A stretch of 64,000 nucleotides of DNA from Ignavibacterium sp. (GCF_025998815.1 NZ_AP026678.1:558001-622000); one strand, 5' to 3'. Counted from the stretch's first letter, positions 18,701 to 27,828 are shown. Translations and numbers: made by a program. The notes: generated from the sequence alone by a model not told the origin.

Positions 18701-19942
18701 TTTGATAATTTGTTTAATTTCTTCATTAGAAAAATTTTGCAAAGACAATATGAGCGCCGCAGTTGCAGAAACAAATGGTGCTGACGCTGAAGTGCCATTA
18801 ATTGAAGCATAACCTGAATTTCTTGATGTCGTTAGAATGTTAGTGCCCGGTGCAACCAAATCAATAGTTGAACCCCAGTTTGAAGAAGCTGCAACGAAAT
18901 CATCTGAGGTTGAATTACCGACACAAATAACTTCTGAATAACCTGAAGGATAGTGAGGTAAATTCGAACCTGAGTTTCCGGCACTGGCAACTAAAACTAA
19001 ATTCTGAGAATAAGCATATTGAATAACATCACGCAATACAAGTGAGAATGAGTTATCACCAAAGCTCATATTGATTACTTTTGCATTCATCTTAATTGCA
19101 TATAAAATCGCTGCAGCAACATCATCTTCTTCACCATATCCACCTGGATCAAAAGCCCGTAGATTAAGCAATTTTATATTTGGCGCTGTTCCTGCAATAC
19201 CAATGAAATTGTTTGTTTCAGCTGCAGCAATTCCTGCTATAAAAGTTCCGTGTCCCTGGTCATCATAAGGATCATTATCCCAGTTAAGATAATCCCCACC
19301 AGTTGAATCAAATGGAAAACCAGCCCGGTCAGTGAAATCCCAGCCGCGAAAATCATCTATAAATCCATTTCCATCGTCATCAATACCATTGAATCTTTTA
19401 TCATTACCAAAAGCATCCAAACCAATCTCACCAGAATTCTGATAAATTTTATTTTTCAAATCAGGATGATCATAATCAATTCCAGTATCAATTATAGCGA
19501 GAAGAACTGAGTCAACTCCCTGGGTAATATTCCACGCATCAAATGCTTTTATTTTTCCTAAAGCCCATTGTTGGGATACAAGCGAATCATTTGGTAAAGC
19601 ATCAATCTGATAAGTTTGTGCCTCCTGAATGTATTCGATTTCAGGATCATTCATAACTAACGAAGACAGATAGTTCTCCTCAATTATTTTTGAGAATCTT
19701 ATAGTAATTATTCTGCCTAATATTTCATCTTCTTTGGCTAATCCCTTTGCAAGATAATTCATTTGAAAATCCGGCAGCACTACGGGACGATTTTCAAAAG
19801 CTCCACTTATCTTTTTTACAGCAAGCTTATTTGCTATTTCAGAAAGTGCTACTGAATTTTTGTATTTGATAAAAAATGTTGATTGGGAAAATGAGTTGAG
19901 TTGTGCAAAAAGAAATAAGAAGAGAACAAATTTAAATTTCAT
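15740..19942 (-). CDS. Giant secreted S8 subtilisin-like protease with type IX sorting domain
   Basis: A 1400-residue secreted serine protease. A signal peptide (about 1-20) and an inhibitor-like propeptide precede the subtilisin domain at about 140-430. The catalytic triad is visible: Asp in AIIDTGIDYDHPDL (about 150), His in GQGHGT-like DQGHGTFIAG (about 232) and Ser in NGTSASAPF (about 384). A middle region (about 700-1000) holds several FG-GAP/VCBS-like repeats rich in DxDNDG motifs. Fibronectin-like segments follow. The last 90 residues, from DVFVYPNPA to the end, match a type IX secretion C-terminal sorting domain. The protein is therefore predicted to cross the outer membrane. The start overlaps purF by 11 bp. 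Confidence 0.9.
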   Translation of the reverse strand: MKFKFVLFLFLFAQLNSFSQSTFFIKYKNSVALSEIANKLAVKKISGAFENRPVVLPDFQMNYLAKGLAKEDEILGRIITIRFSKIIEENYLSSLVMNDPEIEYIQEAQTYQIDALPNDSLVSQQWALGKIKAFDAWNITQGVDSVLLAIIDTGIDYDHPDLKNKIYQNSGEIGLDAFGNDKRFNGIDDDGNGFIDDFRGWDFTDRAGFPFDSTGGDYLNWDNDPYDDQGHGTFIAGIAAAETNNFIGIAGTAPNIKLLNLRAFDPGGYGEEDDVAAAILYAIKMNAKVINMSFGDNSFSLVLRDVIQYAYSQNLVLVASAGNSGSNLPHYPSGYSEVICVGNSTSDDFVAASSNWGSTIDLVAPGTNILTTSRNSGYASINGTSASAPFVSATAALILSLQNFSNEEIKQIIKSTTDDIGELGWDLRSGAGRLNTERAIRVLAPSIVKFHNPTMDYATSDNNIEIIATVLSAYFQSYKLDLGIGFNPTSWQSLISDGRNQFNRQKIYDLNTSNLVDTAYTLRILVNQTNGRTLEERINFFIDRTSPQTELISVGPMYYGDKLTIVSAVYTNEPSLVRLYYRKSGEAEYKFITLDGFTTNNQFVKQLHYGFIPKEIVDQNSIYQTFIEAENLVGLKTTVKNNGNDFIVSTVNEVNLVDAIKMPFSLPPGSPYQNPISLTNSSDSEIILRTISNSRNSTIFSFSNGNFVIKDSISDRFVKDHGDFNRNGLIDLLTFFVRDGFMMEQSNNNSSSFITKFSKTGGDFWPILAKDIDNDGITEVLAVKNDSTISVWEVDQNLNLSEKTAVKNFTQKKFGGNIIDFPNAIICDSNGDGIFELWFVDADGDIFSFRITGNNSFTPDITIPIEFIGSNAYLAAGDYNYDGITDIAVLLHSIEPIDIAPYYRLIIFSLADNQLSIIYDFPFIDAAVEFNNSFRRAENSLRFVDIDNDGGKEFVLFTFPYAYIFKYFPSGTRLISYFENINSNSILVSDFNGNYIPEIAFPNSNGIDFYEFASGFKTPTPFALDGFSVDSTTVKLNWISDGEKFIIYKGTSSENLAPIDSVFTNFYDDTNVSNRTDYFYAVQAYDSQYPESYSGLSKVIKVYVHNPAKISNVTATTSKNIIVRFNEKIKTTIENLQSFEVINSGYPNSVSPADEFSYLISFDYQLPYGLNLLLVKNLRDFYNSPIDQDTVEFTVMILPEQEEFFVTGSEILNPYRVNITFNLPVDEATASDKNNYSFSPSNTISSVNINNNIVTLDLSGGKPIGSVGKEYVLQINNLKSSSASGSIPLKSGAGSYVVLTGTSKDLSDVFVYPNPAKVGDGNSLITFANLTNRVKINILSLNGKQIKEIISNTDNGGVNYDLTDEKGEKIPSGIYIYRIVSLDESQNETQEIFGKFAVIR

Positions 19943-21413
19943 ACATTTCCTTTTTGAAGTTTAAATCCACATTTGTTGGATATAGTCCTGAGAAGCAAGC
20001 CGTACAAAAATTATCCTTACCAGCTTCAGAAACTGCTTCCAACATCTCTCCGATAGATAAATATTCAAGACTATCAACTTCAAGGTAATCTTTTATCGCT
20101 TCAATATTGCCATTAAGCCGATGAGCTATTAATTCTTCCTTACTTGGAAAGTCCATTCCATAAAAACAAGGATGCATAATTGGTGGGGATGAAATTCTCA
20201 GATGAATCGCTTTTGGATTAGCTTCTTTTAACAAGTGAACAAGTTGCCTCGATGTTGTACCGCGCACAATTGAATCATCAACAACAACAATTGTTCTTCC
20301 TTCAAGTACACCTTTAACAATATTGAATTTTATTCTAACTCCGATTTCTCTGTTACTCTGACCTGGTTGAATAAAAGTTCTTCCAATATAGTGGCTTCGA
20401 ATCAAACCAATTTCAAGTCTTGCATCTATTCCCTGTTTTTCTAATTCTCTTGCATATCCCAATGCTGTTGTATTCGAACTATCCGGCACACTGATCACAT
20501 AAACGCGTTCTCCATCAGGATCAGTGACAGGATGTTTACGTGCAAGTTCTTTTCCCAGTCGTCTTCTCATTTTATCTACATTATGTCCAAAGATAAAACT
20601 GTCAGGTCTTGAAAAATAAATGTATTCGAATACGCAATGTTTCTTAGGTTCTGGATTTCCATTAATTCTTTGTGATTTTATTCGACCTGATTGAATAACT
20701 TCATCATCAATTACAATTAATTCACCCGGTTCAACTTCTCTAATAAATTCTGCTGACTGAATATCAAATGCACAGGTTTCAGAGGCAACTAAAAATGAAT
20801 TATCAAGTTTACCAATTGATAGCGGACGGAAACCAAGCGGATCGCGGGCTGCGATAAGTTTATCATCTGTTAAAATAACAAGACAATAAGCCCCCTGAAT
20901 TCTGTTTAATGCTTCGATTATCTGATCAATCTGATTATCTATTTTACTTCTTGCGATAAGATGTAAGATTACTTCGGTGTCGCTTGTTGTTTGAAAAATT
21001 GCTCCTTCATTAACTAATTCTTCTCTCAGTTCTTTTGCATTCGTAAGATTTCCATTGTGTGCAATTGCAAGATTGCCCAGACGATAGTTTACCATAAAGG
21101 GTTGAATATTCTTTCGTGATTTAGAAGCTCCTGTAGTTGAATATCTATTGTGCCCGATTGCAGAGTCTCCGGTTAATAAAGAGTTCAAAGATTCTGAATC
21201 AGCAAAAACTTCAGAAACCAGTCCTTCTCCCTTTAGTATGTTGAAATGTGCTCTGCCATCACCATTGAAAGATCGTGATACAATTCCACAAGCTTCCTGA
21301 CCACGATGCTGAAGTGCGTGTAAACCATAATAAGCTTGAAGTGAAGCACACGGGTGACCATAAATGCCGAATATTCCGCAATATGAAATCGGTTTATCGT
21401 ATTCGTAAATCAT
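19932..21413 (-). CDS. purF: Amidophosphoribosyltransferase
   Basis: First committed enzyme of purine synthesis, making phosphoribosylamine from PRPP and glutamine. From the ATG used here it is 493 residues. A longer form from a TTG at 21455 is possible but less likely. A short propeptide precedes the N-terminal nucleophile Cys in YCGIFGI. The glutaminase domain follows, then the PRPP loop TIVVVDDSIVRGTT. Cysteines typical of the Fe-S type of PurF are visible (KHCVFEY, HPCFYGM, NFCTACFSG), so a 4Fe-4S cluster is likely. It overlaps the downstream protease gene by 11 bp. Confidence 0.94.
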   Translation of the reverse strand: MIYEYDKPISYCGIFGIYGHPCASLQAYYGLHALQHRGQEACGIVSRSFNGDGRAHFNILKGEGLVSEVFADSESLNSLLTGDSAIGHNRYSTTGASKSRKNIQPFMVNYRLGNLAIAHNGNLTNAKELREELVNEGAIFQTTSDTEVILHLIARSKIDNQIDQIIEALNRIQGAYCLVILTDDKLIAARDPLGFRPLSIGKLDNSFLVASETCAFDIQSAEFIREVEPGELIVIDDEVIQSGRIKSQRINGNPEPKKHCVFEYIYFSRPDSFIFGHNVDKMRRRLGKELARKHPVTDPDGERVYVISVPDSSNTTALGYARELEKQGIDARLEIGLIRSHYIGRTFIQPGQSNREIGVRIKFNIVKGVLEGRTIVVVDDSIVRGTTSRQLVHLLKEANPKAIHLRISSPPIMHPCFYGMDFPSKEELIAHRLNGNIEAIKDYLEVDSLEYLSIGEMLEAVSEAGKDNFCTACFSGLYPTNVDLNFKKEMYEI

Positions 21414-21547
21414 AACTTTACTTTTTAATCTGTTATAGTTTGAAATTCTTTTCAAACAAAGTTAACTATAAGTAAAAATTTTATGAAATTATTGTAGTAC
21501 TTTGCGAATAATTAACTAGTTTAGAGACGAACATTTATGGAGTTGTT

Positions 21548-22000
21548 ATGAAACCTAGAGAATTAATAGATGAATTTTTATCTTTTAGGAATATTGCTGT
21601 ATTTGGAGTCTCAGCCAAAGGAAAAGGATTTGGTGTTGCAGTTTATAATCAACTCAAAAAAGCCGGATACAATGTAATTGGAATAAATAAAAACGGTGGT
21701 GTAATTGGGAATGAAAAATTGTTCAAAAGTTTGGATGAGTCTCCAATAAAAGTTGATGCGGTTATAACAGTAATCCCACCGCAAGAAACAGAAAAAATTG
21801 TTGATGACTTGATTAGAAATTCAATCAGTCATATCTGGATGCAACAAGGTTCGGAATCTAAAGCTGCTATTGAACATTGTGAAAAAAATGGAATAAATGT
21901 AATTGCAGGTGAATGTATAATGATGTTTGCTGAACCTGTAAAATCAATTCATTCATTTCACAGATGGATTAATAAATTAGTTGGAAAGTATCCGAACTAA
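21548..22000 (+). CDS. CoA-binding domain protein (YccU-like)
   Basis: A 150-residue single-domain Rossmann-fold protein of the CoA_binding family. The N-terminal motif IAVFGVSAKGKGFG is the nucleotide-binding loop. A second conserved block, IWMQQGSES, and GINVIAGECIMM near the C-terminus are typical of YccU-type proteins. Their cellular role is not established. It is a lone plus-strand gene between two minus-strand units, and its 3' end overlaps the 3' end of the convergent hydrolase gene by four bases. Confidence 0.85.
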   Translation: MKPRELIDEFLSFRNIAVFGVSAKGKGFGVAVYNQLKKAGYNVIGINKNGGVIGNEKLFKSLDESPIKVDAVITVIPPQETEKIVDDLIRNSISHIWMQQGSESKAAIEHCEKNGINVIAGECIMMFAEPVKSIHSFHRWINKLVGKYPN

Positions 22001-23016
22001 TCTTTAAGAAAATCATCAATCGATTTTCTCACTTTATCTATTTCACAAGTTACTGCCAGATGACCGCAGTTATTATCTAAAATTAGTGTTCTGCAACCAG
22101 TCATATCGGCAAGCTGATATGAATAAGTTGGATTTACCATCATATCTCTTTTTGAAATTATCATAAATAACTTACTTCTAATCTGTTTGGCAGCTTTATT
22201 TAAATCGCCTTCGAAATCTTTACTTATATCAAATTTTAAAATCGCTTTTAATTGAGAAAGATAATTATCTATTGTAAAAATTTTATCCGGATCTTTATTA
22301 AATGAGTTAAGATATTCATCAAACTTTTCAGGTTTTATATTCTCAACAATATAGCCGGAAGTTCTTGAATATAGTGCTGTCATCATATCACTTAGAGTCT
22401 TAATTTCCCTCTCAGAAGACTTATACTTTCGCAAAGTTTCTATTAATTTAATTTGTGTATTTATCCATAACATATCATAAGATGAAAGTTTTGGTGAAGG
22501 AACATAAGCAATAATTTTCTTCGCAAAATCGGGATAAGTTACTGACCACTGAAGTGCCTGCATACTTCCCATTGAACCACCAATTATCGCATAAATATTT
22601 TTTAGCTTAAAATGATTTTTAATAAGATTAAATTGAGAATTAATCATGTCTTTAATTGTTATTTCAGGAAATTTATCCTGATAATTGGAAGGTGATGATG
22701 AAACCCCATTACCTAATGCATCCACTGCAATAATCAGAAATTTTGAAGTATCAATAAATTGATATTTTCTTATCAGTCTTCCGATTGCTTCAGAGTTACC
22801 ACCAAACCATGTACAATATAAAATGATATTTGAAGAATCATTATTAACAGTACCGAAAACTCTGTACCCAAGTTTACAGTCTTTAATTGTTTCACCAGAT
22901 TCAGTGATAAAATTGCCAATAATTTTATACTGTTGTTCAGCATCATCCAAAATGGATTGGGAAAAAGTAATCGAATATGAAAATACTAGTGTAAAAGTTA
23001 AAACAACTCTGTTCAT
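21997..23016 (-). CDS. Exported alpha/beta-hydrolase of the homoserine O-acetyltransferase (MetX-like) family
   Basis: From the ATG at 23016 the product is about 339 residues, and AGGAGA lies upstream, which decides this start. A longer frame runs back into the tRNA-Pro gene and is rejected. An N-terminal signal peptide (MNRVVLTFTLVFSYSITFSQS) is followed by an alpha/beta-hydrolase fold. The nucleophile elbow is GGSMGSMQALQW, the acidic residue is in ISKRDMMVNP and the His in NNCGHLAV. This is the MetX/homoserine acetyltransferase-like family, but a signal peptide argues against a role in methionine synthesis. It is more likely a periplasmic esterase or acyltransferase. Confidence 0.82.
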   Translation of the reverse strand: MNRVVLTFTLVFSYSITFSQSILDDAEQQYKIIGNFITESGETIKDCKLGYRVFGTVNNDSSNIILYCTWFGGNSEAIGRLIRKYQFIDTSKFLIIAVDALGNGVSSSPSNYQDKFPEITIKDMINSQFNLIKNHFKLKNIYAIIGGSMGSMQALQWSVTYPDFAKKIIAYVPSPKLSSYDMLWINTQIKLIETLRKYKSSEREIKTLSDMMTALYSRTSGYIVENIKPEKFDEYLNSFNKDPDKIFTIDNYLSQLKAILKFDISKDFEGDLNKAAKQIRSKLFMIISKRDMMVNPTYSYQLADMTGCRTLILDNNCGHLAVTCEIDKVRKSIDDFLKD

Positions 23017-23041
23017 AAAATTCTCCTGAGTAAAATTAAAA

Positions 23042-23061
23042 GACCCTCTTAGTTGAGGGTC
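23042..23061 (-). terminator. Hairpin terminator after tRNA-Pro
   Basis: GACCCTC (23042-23048) pairs with GAGGGTC (23055-23061). On the minus strand it follows the tRNA 3' end by nine bases and is followed by T-rich sequence (TTTTAATTTT). A T run on the plus side also exists, so it could act in both directions. It sits between tRNA-Pro and the exported hydrolase gene. Confidence 0.7.
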
Positions 23062-23070
23062 AATTTTTTG

Positions 23071-23144
23071 TCGGAACGGCGGGATTTGAACCCGCGACCA
23101 CCTGAACCCCATTCAGGTACGCTACCGGGCTGCGCCACGTTCCG
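23071..23144 (-). tRNA. tRNA-Pro (anticodon GGG)
   Basis: Read on the minus strand it starts CGGAACGTGGCGCAGCCCGG. The acceptor stem CGGAACG pairs with CGTTCCG and the discriminator is A. The anticodon stem is CCTGA/TCAGG with loop ATGGGGT, giving anticodon GGG. The T-arm contains GGTTCAAATCC. All four arms are intact. CCA is not encoded. Confidence 0.96.
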
Positions 23145-23148
23145 TGTT

Positions 23149-23553
23149 TTATAATTTTGCTAATAAAACTTCAAGTAAATTTTTTAATTCTTCAAGGTCT
23201 TTTTTTAACACCTGTTTATCCTTAGTTCCTGGATTTACTTCTTCAACTTTTGCTTTGGCGGTTTCAGGTTCAGAAGTCTGTGTTTGCTCTTCAGTTAGTT
23301 TTTCTGCGGAATAATTTTCCAAGATTTTTTTCGCACCTTCTATTGTATATTTTCTTTCTCTAAGAAGATTTTTGATATATAAAATAAGTTGAATGTCTTT
23401 GTTGGTATAAATCCTGTTTCCAGCTCTGTTTTTTTGAGGTCTTAACTGCTCAAATTCAGTTTCCCAATATCTTAAAATATATTGCTCGATACCAGTAAGT
23501 TTGCTCACTTCACTAATCGAGTAATATAATTTTTTAATTGATAGATCTTTCAT
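23149..23553 (-). CDS. MerR-family transcriptional regulator
   Basis: A 134-residue DNA-binding protein. The N-terminal MerR winged helix-turn-helix (about 5-75) is visible as YSISEVSKLTGIEQYILRYWE followed by RNRAGNRIYTNKDI-like sequence and LLRERKYTIEGAKKIL. The C-terminal part is charged, with a short coiled coil (EELKNLLEVLLAKL) that probably mediates dimerisation. There is no metal-binding cysteine set. It resembles the short MerR-like proteins found near tRNA and ftsK or ihf genes in many bacteria. It lies just upstream of tRNA-Pro on the same strand. The target is unknown. Confidence 0.87.
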   Translation of the reverse strand: MKDLSIKKLYYSISEVSKLTGIEQYILRYWETEFEQLRPQKNRAGNRIYTNKDIQLILYIKNLLRERKYTIEGAKKILENYSAEKLTEEQTQTSEPETAKAKVEEVNPGTKDKQVLKKDLEELKNLLEVLLAKL

Positions 23554-23649
23554 AGAAGTTTAAGTTTATTACTGAGGTGAAAATAAGTAATCTCTTGTAA
23601 AAGCACAATATACCCTGATTCAGAAAAGTAGTAGCTTAAAAGATTCTGA

Positions 23650-24090
23650 TTAGGTGTTTGATCTCTCGGAATTCAACCTTTTTATAGCAATTACTGCTAA
23701 ATAATATCCAAGGTCTTTCAAACCGGAAATATAACCATCACAACTTGAGGCAGTTAATAAATTTTGTCTGAAGTCTTCTCTTTTAGCCAGATTAGATAGA
23801 TGAACTTCAACCTTGGGTATTTTGCAAATTTCCAATGCATCTTTAATTGCTACTGAAGTATGGGCATATCCTCCCGGATTAATTATCAGTCCATCATAAA
23901 TTTTTGAAGCTTCCTGAATTTTATCTATAAGTTCACCCTCGGAATTTGACTGGAAGTATGAGAAAATAACATCAGGAAATTCTTTTTTAAGTTCTTCAAG
24001 AATGATATTAAAATCTTTGTTTCCGTAATTGGATTTATCTCTCTGAGATAAAAGATTTAAGTTAGGGCCATTTAATATCAGTATATTCAT
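23650..24090 (-). CDS. aroQ: 3-dehydroquinate dehydratase, type II
   Basis: A 146-residue enzyme of the shikimate pathway that dehydrates 3-dehydroquinate. The N-terminal signature ILNGPNLNLLSQRD is clear. The catalytic Tyr lies in SNYGNKDF, the His in INPGGYAHTSVAI, and VEVHLSNLAKREDFR is the substrate-binding block. Normal length for a type II enzyme. It is coupled by a four-base overlap to the upstream small gene. Other aromatic genes (tyrA and the pheA/DAHP synthase fusion) lie 25 kb away, so the pathway is scattered. Confidence 0.96.
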   Translation of the reverse strand: MNILILNGPNLNLLSQRDKSNYGNKDFNIILEELKKEFPDVIFSYFQSNSEGELIDKIQEASKIYDGLIINPGGYAHTSVAIKDALEICKIPKVEVHLSNLAKREDFRQNLLTASSCDGYISGLKDLGYYLAVIAIKRLNSERSNT

Positions 24091-24359
24091 GTATTCTCCG
24101 TCATTTCATCAATAATTTCTCTCAATCTCGGATTGATGTAAATATCATCTACACCTAATTCTTTTAGAGCTGTAGCTAAAATCGCCGCTTTCCTTTGAGT
24201 GTTAGCAAATTTATTTATTACAATTATCTTATTCTCTTTGACAATACAAAAACCACCTTTAAAATCCCCTTTCTCGAATCTGACGGAGACACCAAGCTGA
24301 GAAGCGACTTGTTTTAATTCATCAATGATTTGTTCAAACTCTTTTTCTTTAATCTTCAT
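24087..24359 (-). CDS. Small conserved protein, unknown
   Basis: A 90-residue soluble protein. It has mixed charge and a block GVSVRFEKGDFKGGFCIVKENKIIVINK that looks like a small alpha/beta domain. It overlaps aroQ by four bases (ATGA) and follows a membrane-protein gene after one base, so it is part of that transcript. I do not recognise a named family. Position next to aroQ is the only clue, and I infer no function. Confidence 0.65.
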   Translation of the reverse strand: MKIKEKEFEQIIDELKQVASQLGVSVRFEKGDFKGGFCIVKENKIIVINKFANTQRKAAILATALKELGVDDIYINPRLREIIDEMTENT

Positions 24360-24360
24360 A

Positions 24361-24885
24361 CTAATTCTTTTTAGTTAAGGGTTTGAAAACTAATAATATA
24401 AATATTGAGTAATGTAATATTATTGAAACAATTGGAAATGAACTTAACTCTGTAATTCTTGATTTAATTATTTCAATCATCTCTTGTGAATTATTTGAAC
24501 CACTCATTATCAGATTAATGATTTTATAGTCTTTTAGGGATAATAATACTTCAAAAGGTAAACAGATAAGAACAATCATTATGGAAATAAATAGCCATCC
24601 ATTGGCTTTTAGACTTATCTTTGATAAAAATAAGAAGGCAGCACTGAAAACGATAAAAACAATATAACTTATCAATGAAAAAGTAAGAACCGGTAGCAAT
24701 TCGAAAATAACGGGTTTCAGGTCAACATTAGATAAAGCACTTTTCAGAATTAGTGAATTATTCTGGTCAAGGTCAAAAAAATTATAAATGCTGAAAAGTT
24801 TAACTGTATATGAACCTAACCACAAAGTGCCTGAAGCAAGAGCTATTGTAAGAAAAATTTTTGATAAGAGTGATAATCGGTGCAT
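24361..24885 (-). CDS. Membrane protein with four predicted TM segments
   Basis: A 174-residue integral membrane protein with four hydrophobic segments (about 8-28, 60-85, 92-113 and 150-170). The N-terminus MHRLSLLSKIFLTIALASGTLW is signal-anchor-like. No catalytic motif is seen. The gene is separated by one base from the small gene upstream of aroQ. Family not recognised. Confidence 0.65.
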   Translation of the reverse strand: MHRLSLLSKIFLTIALASGTLWLGSYTVKLFSIYNFFDLDQNNSLILKSALSNVDLKPVIFELLPVLTFSLISYIVFIVFSAAFLFLSKISLKANGWLFISIMIVLICLPFEVLLSLKDYKIINLIMSGSNNSQEMIEIIKSRITELSSFPIVSIILHYSIFILLVFKPLTKKN

Positions 24886-24962
24886 AATACTCTGGAATTT
24901 TTAATTCAAAAATAATAAGATTAAAGTTTTGAAGGATATTTGTTAATTAAAAATCCTTCTGC

Positions 24963-26579
24963 TTAATAGTTTTTATTTTCTAATATTGTATCTCTGAGAA
25001 ATTGTGGATCAGATTCCGGATAATCTATATTAAAATGTAATCCTCTGCTTTCTTTCCTCTTTTGAGCTGACTTAATGATGACATGTGCGCACGCTATGAG
25101 ATTTCTTGCTTCCAGAATAGTTTGAAAAATTTTTGTCTTCTTGTAAAGTTTTTCATTTTCTTCAAAAAGCATAGAAATTCTTTTCTGTGCTCGACGAAGT
25201 CGTTCATTTGAACGGACAATTCCAACATAATCCCACATTGTATGTTTTACTTCTTTTATGTTGTGAGTTACTAATACCTTCTCATCGTATGTGAGGGTGC
25301 CTGAGTCATCCCAATCAGGAAAATCCGGGATAGCTTCTTTATAATCAGACAAAAACTTTTTTATGTCTTGTGCAGCTCGGTAAGCAAACACAATCGCTTC
25401 AAGCAATGAATTACTTGCTAGTCTGTTTGCTCCGTGAACACCTGTCATCGAAACTTCTCCACAAGCATAAAGTCCATTTAAGGAAGTTTGGCTATTTGCA
25501 TCTACTACTATTCCTCCGCAAGCATAATGAGCGGCAGGAACAACAGGAATCATTTGTTTAGTTATGTCAATACCAAGCTTTAAACAAGTATTGTAAATAT
25601 TAGGAAAGTGATCAATTATTTCATCAGAACTTTTATGAGTTATATCAAGATAGACAAATTCATCACCGGATTTCTTTAATTCACTGTCAATTGCTCTTGC
25701 AACTATATCTCGTGGGGCAAGTTCTTTTCGCTCATCGTATTTATGCATAAACTCTTCGCCATTTTTAGTTCGGAGAATTCCTCCGAAACCTCTTACGGCT
25801 TCTGAAATTAAAAAAGATCGTGAGTCAAATTCTGGTAAGTTTGCTGAGCCATATAATGCTGTTGGGTGAAATTGGATGAATTCCATATTTCCTAATTTAA
25901 CTCCTGCTCTGTAAGCCATTGCGAATCCATCACCTGTAGCAATTTTGGGATTAGTTGTATGAAGATAAACCTGTCCTAAACCACCTGTAGCGAGAATAGT
26001 AACTTTAGCGGTAATTTTAATAACCTCATTGTTCAGGCAATTTAACAAGTAAGCTCCCCAACAATTCTTATTTTCAATTTTAATATTCTTATCTACGCTA
26101 AAGTTGTGTTCAGTCAGCAAATCTATGGCAATAAAATTTTCAAGCACCTGAATATTTTTTCTTTGAGAAATTGCTTCGATGAGTGCTCGCTCAATTTCTT
26201 TTCCTGTGAAATCTTTAGCGTGCAAAATTCTTGGCATCGAGTGACCACCTTCTCTGGCAAGATCAAATCCATCATTTCTTTTTGTAAATTGAGTACCAAT
26301 CTCAATTAAATCTTTAATTCTATCCGGACCTTCTTTCACCATTAATTCTACTGATTCTCTTCTGCAAAGTCCAGCTCCGGCTATCAAAGTGTCTTCGATA
26401 TGCTTCTCAAATGAATCGTGTTGATCAATGACAGAAGCAATTCCACCCTGAGCATAATTCGTATTCGACTCTGCTTTTTCTTTTTTCGTTACAACAATAA
26501 CATCTGCGTAATCTGAAATTTTAAGAGCTGCAAAAAGTCCTGCAATGCCACTACCAATTATTAAAACACCAGTTTCCAT
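24963..26579 (-). CDS. nadB: L-aspartate oxidase
   Basis: A 538-residue FAD enzyme that oxidises aspartate to iminoaspartate, the first step of de novo NAD synthesis. The FAD-binding motif [11 protein letters not shown] is at about residues 8-18. [10 protein letters not shown] and the active-site region [12 protein letters not shown] follow. GGLGQVY and [14 protein letters not shown] are conserved flavoprotein blocks of the succinate dehydrogenase/aspartate oxidase family. Length and the absence of an SdhB neighbour favour NadB over SdhA. nadA and nadC are not adjacent. Confidence 0.94.
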   Translation of the reverse strand: METGVLIIGSGIAGLFAALKISDYADVIVVTKKEKAESNTNYAQGGIASVIDQHDSFEKHIEDTLIAGAGLCRRESVELMVKEGPDRIKDLIEIGTQFTKRNDGFDLAREGGHSMPRILHAKDFTGKEIERALIEAISQRKNIQVLENFIAIDLLTEHNFSVDKNIKIENKNCWGAYLLNCLNNEVIKITAKVTILATGGLGQVYLHTTNPKIATGDGFAMAYRAGVKLGNMEFIQFHPTALYGSANLPEFDSRSFLISEAVRGFGGILRTKNGEEFMHKYDERKELAPRDIVARAIDSELKKSGDEFVYLDITHKSSDEIIDHFPNIYNTCLKLGIDITKQMIPVVPAAHYACGGIVVDANSQTSLNGLYACGEVSMTGVHGANRLASNSLLEAIVFAYRAAQDIKKFLSDYKEAIPDFPDWDDSGTLTYDEKVLVTHNIKEVKHTMWDYVGIVRSNERLRRAQKRISMLFEENEKLYKKTKIFQTILEARNLIACAHVIIKSAQKRKESRGLHFNIDYPESDPQFLRDTILENKNY

Positions 26580-26590
26580 TTAAGATTTTT

Positions 26591-27304
26591 CTATTGAATT
26601 AAAAAAATTTTTGATTGAATGAAAAGTGCAACTGCTATTATAATCCATATTGAGATTGAAAGTATAAATGATAAAAATCTGGATTTCAAAAAAACATTTA
26701 ATCCACTTGTCAAAAGAAAAATGGACCATAAAATTGTCATAATTTCAAGAACAAGTAAAAAATAAAATACGCTTTCTTTTATCTGATAAGGATAAGGATT
26801 GTTAGAAAAAAGATATTCACCATAAAATACTAACTCTATAGGAAACAAAATAAATAATGCTAATAAACTCGGAACGAATGAATATATTATGACTGAAAAT
26901 ACATCTTTGAATCTGGTTTTAATTTTTTTGAGTGCAAAAATTTTTGATGATATGAATGAGATCAACATCAGTACAGAAAATGTAAGTAGTATTGAAATTC
27001 CAAGTAACAATAATAAACTAAACTGAATTTCATTATATACAAAAGGGACAGAAATAAATCGTGAGATAATTAAAAATCTTATTGAAAGGAATAAAGCGAT
27101 AAACAATACATAATTTTTATGTTCAGATAATTTTATTTTGTAAAATGCCTCTGATGGACTGTCAATTAATCTTAGCAGTGTTTCCCCTAAGTCAATATTT
27201 ACGATTCTTTCGCGAAGGAATGATTTACAATTTTTGCATTTGTACTCATAGTCAAAATTCAGACTTCCGCAATTAGAGCAAGGTATTTCGTTTATGTAAC
27301 TCAA
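26591..27304 (-). CDS. Zinc-ribbon Yip1-like membrane protein
   Basis: A 237-residue protein with an N-terminal zinc ribbon (two CxxC pairs: CSNCGS and CKNCKS within the first 30 residues) followed by five hydrophobic segments typical of Yip1/YIF1-like domains in bacteria. Such proteins are of unknown function and may act in membrane organisation. It overlaps the DUF5683 gene by four bases at its 5' neighbour and precedes nadB by 11 bases. Confidence 0.75.
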   Translation of the reverse strand: MSYINEIPCSNCGSLNFDYEYKCKNCKSFLRERIVNIDLGETLLRLIDSPSEAFYKIKLSEHKNYVLFIALFLSIRFLIISRFISVPFVYNEIQFSLLLLLGISILLTFSVLMLISFISSKIFALKKIKTRFKDVFSVIIYSFVPSLLALFILFPIELVFYGEYLFSNNPYPYQIKESVFYFLLVLEIMTILWSIFLLTSGLNVFLKSRFLSFILSISIWIIIAVALFIQSKIFLIQ

Positions 27305-27828
27305 TTGAGTTTTATCCTAAGATTAATCTGAAAATCATTTCTGCCAAACTCATCGTTCACATTAAAATCAAATAAATGCGCATCAACATATGCATCGATT
27401 AAGTTAAGTAAATAAAGTAAACCCAAATAAATAGTGAAGTTATCCCGCTGATCTCTGTAAAAGTTTCTTAATCTTCTGTAGTATTCGTTTTGAGTTGACT
27501 GATATAATGATTTGTAATCATTGTAAAGTTTATCATTATCTATCCAGTTATAAATAAACCAGGCAGCAGTTCCCCAGATTAAGGGAACTTTCCAATAAGA
27601 TTCATTATAAAATTGCCCCCAACCGGGAATTATTGCACTTCTTGCAACAGCTCCCCAGGGAGATTTCGTCATTTGAAAAGTTGTATCTGGTAAGGATGGA
27701 TTTAACGAATTATTATCAGCATTCTGTGAATGAGAAAATTCAGAAAAGATGATAACGAAAAAAATTATCTTAACTGTAAGTCTTATTAATGATTTCGAAT
27801 AATTCAAGAAGTCTTTCCAATTCATCAT
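27301..27828 (-). CDS. DUF5683 domain protein (secreted or membrane)
   Basis: From the methionine chosen here the product is 175 residues. A hydrophobic signal segment (about 15-32) is followed by SPWGAVARSAIIPGWGQFYNESYWK, the hallmark of DUF5683, a family found mostly in Bacteroidota. Two further hydrophobic segments follow. The gene overlaps the 3' end of parB by about 59 bases in another frame. An upstream ATG at 27864 would extend the overlap to 95 bases and is less likely. Function is unknown. Confidence 0.75.
   Translation of the reverse strand: MMNWKDFLNYSKSLIRLTVKIIFFVIIFSEFSHSQNADNNSLNPSLPDTTFQMTKSPWGAVARSAIIPGWGQFYNESYWKVPLIWGTAAWFIYNWIDNDKLYNDYKSLYQSTQNEYYRRLRNFYRDQRDNFTIYLGLLYLLNLIDAYVDAHLFDFNVNDEFGRNDFQINLRIKLN

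Noticed and set aside
23017..23112. N-terminal extension of the MetX-like protein into the tRNA-Pro gene
   Set aside because: It would translate the tRNA and its terminator. A good ribosome-binding site and signal peptide support the start at 23016.
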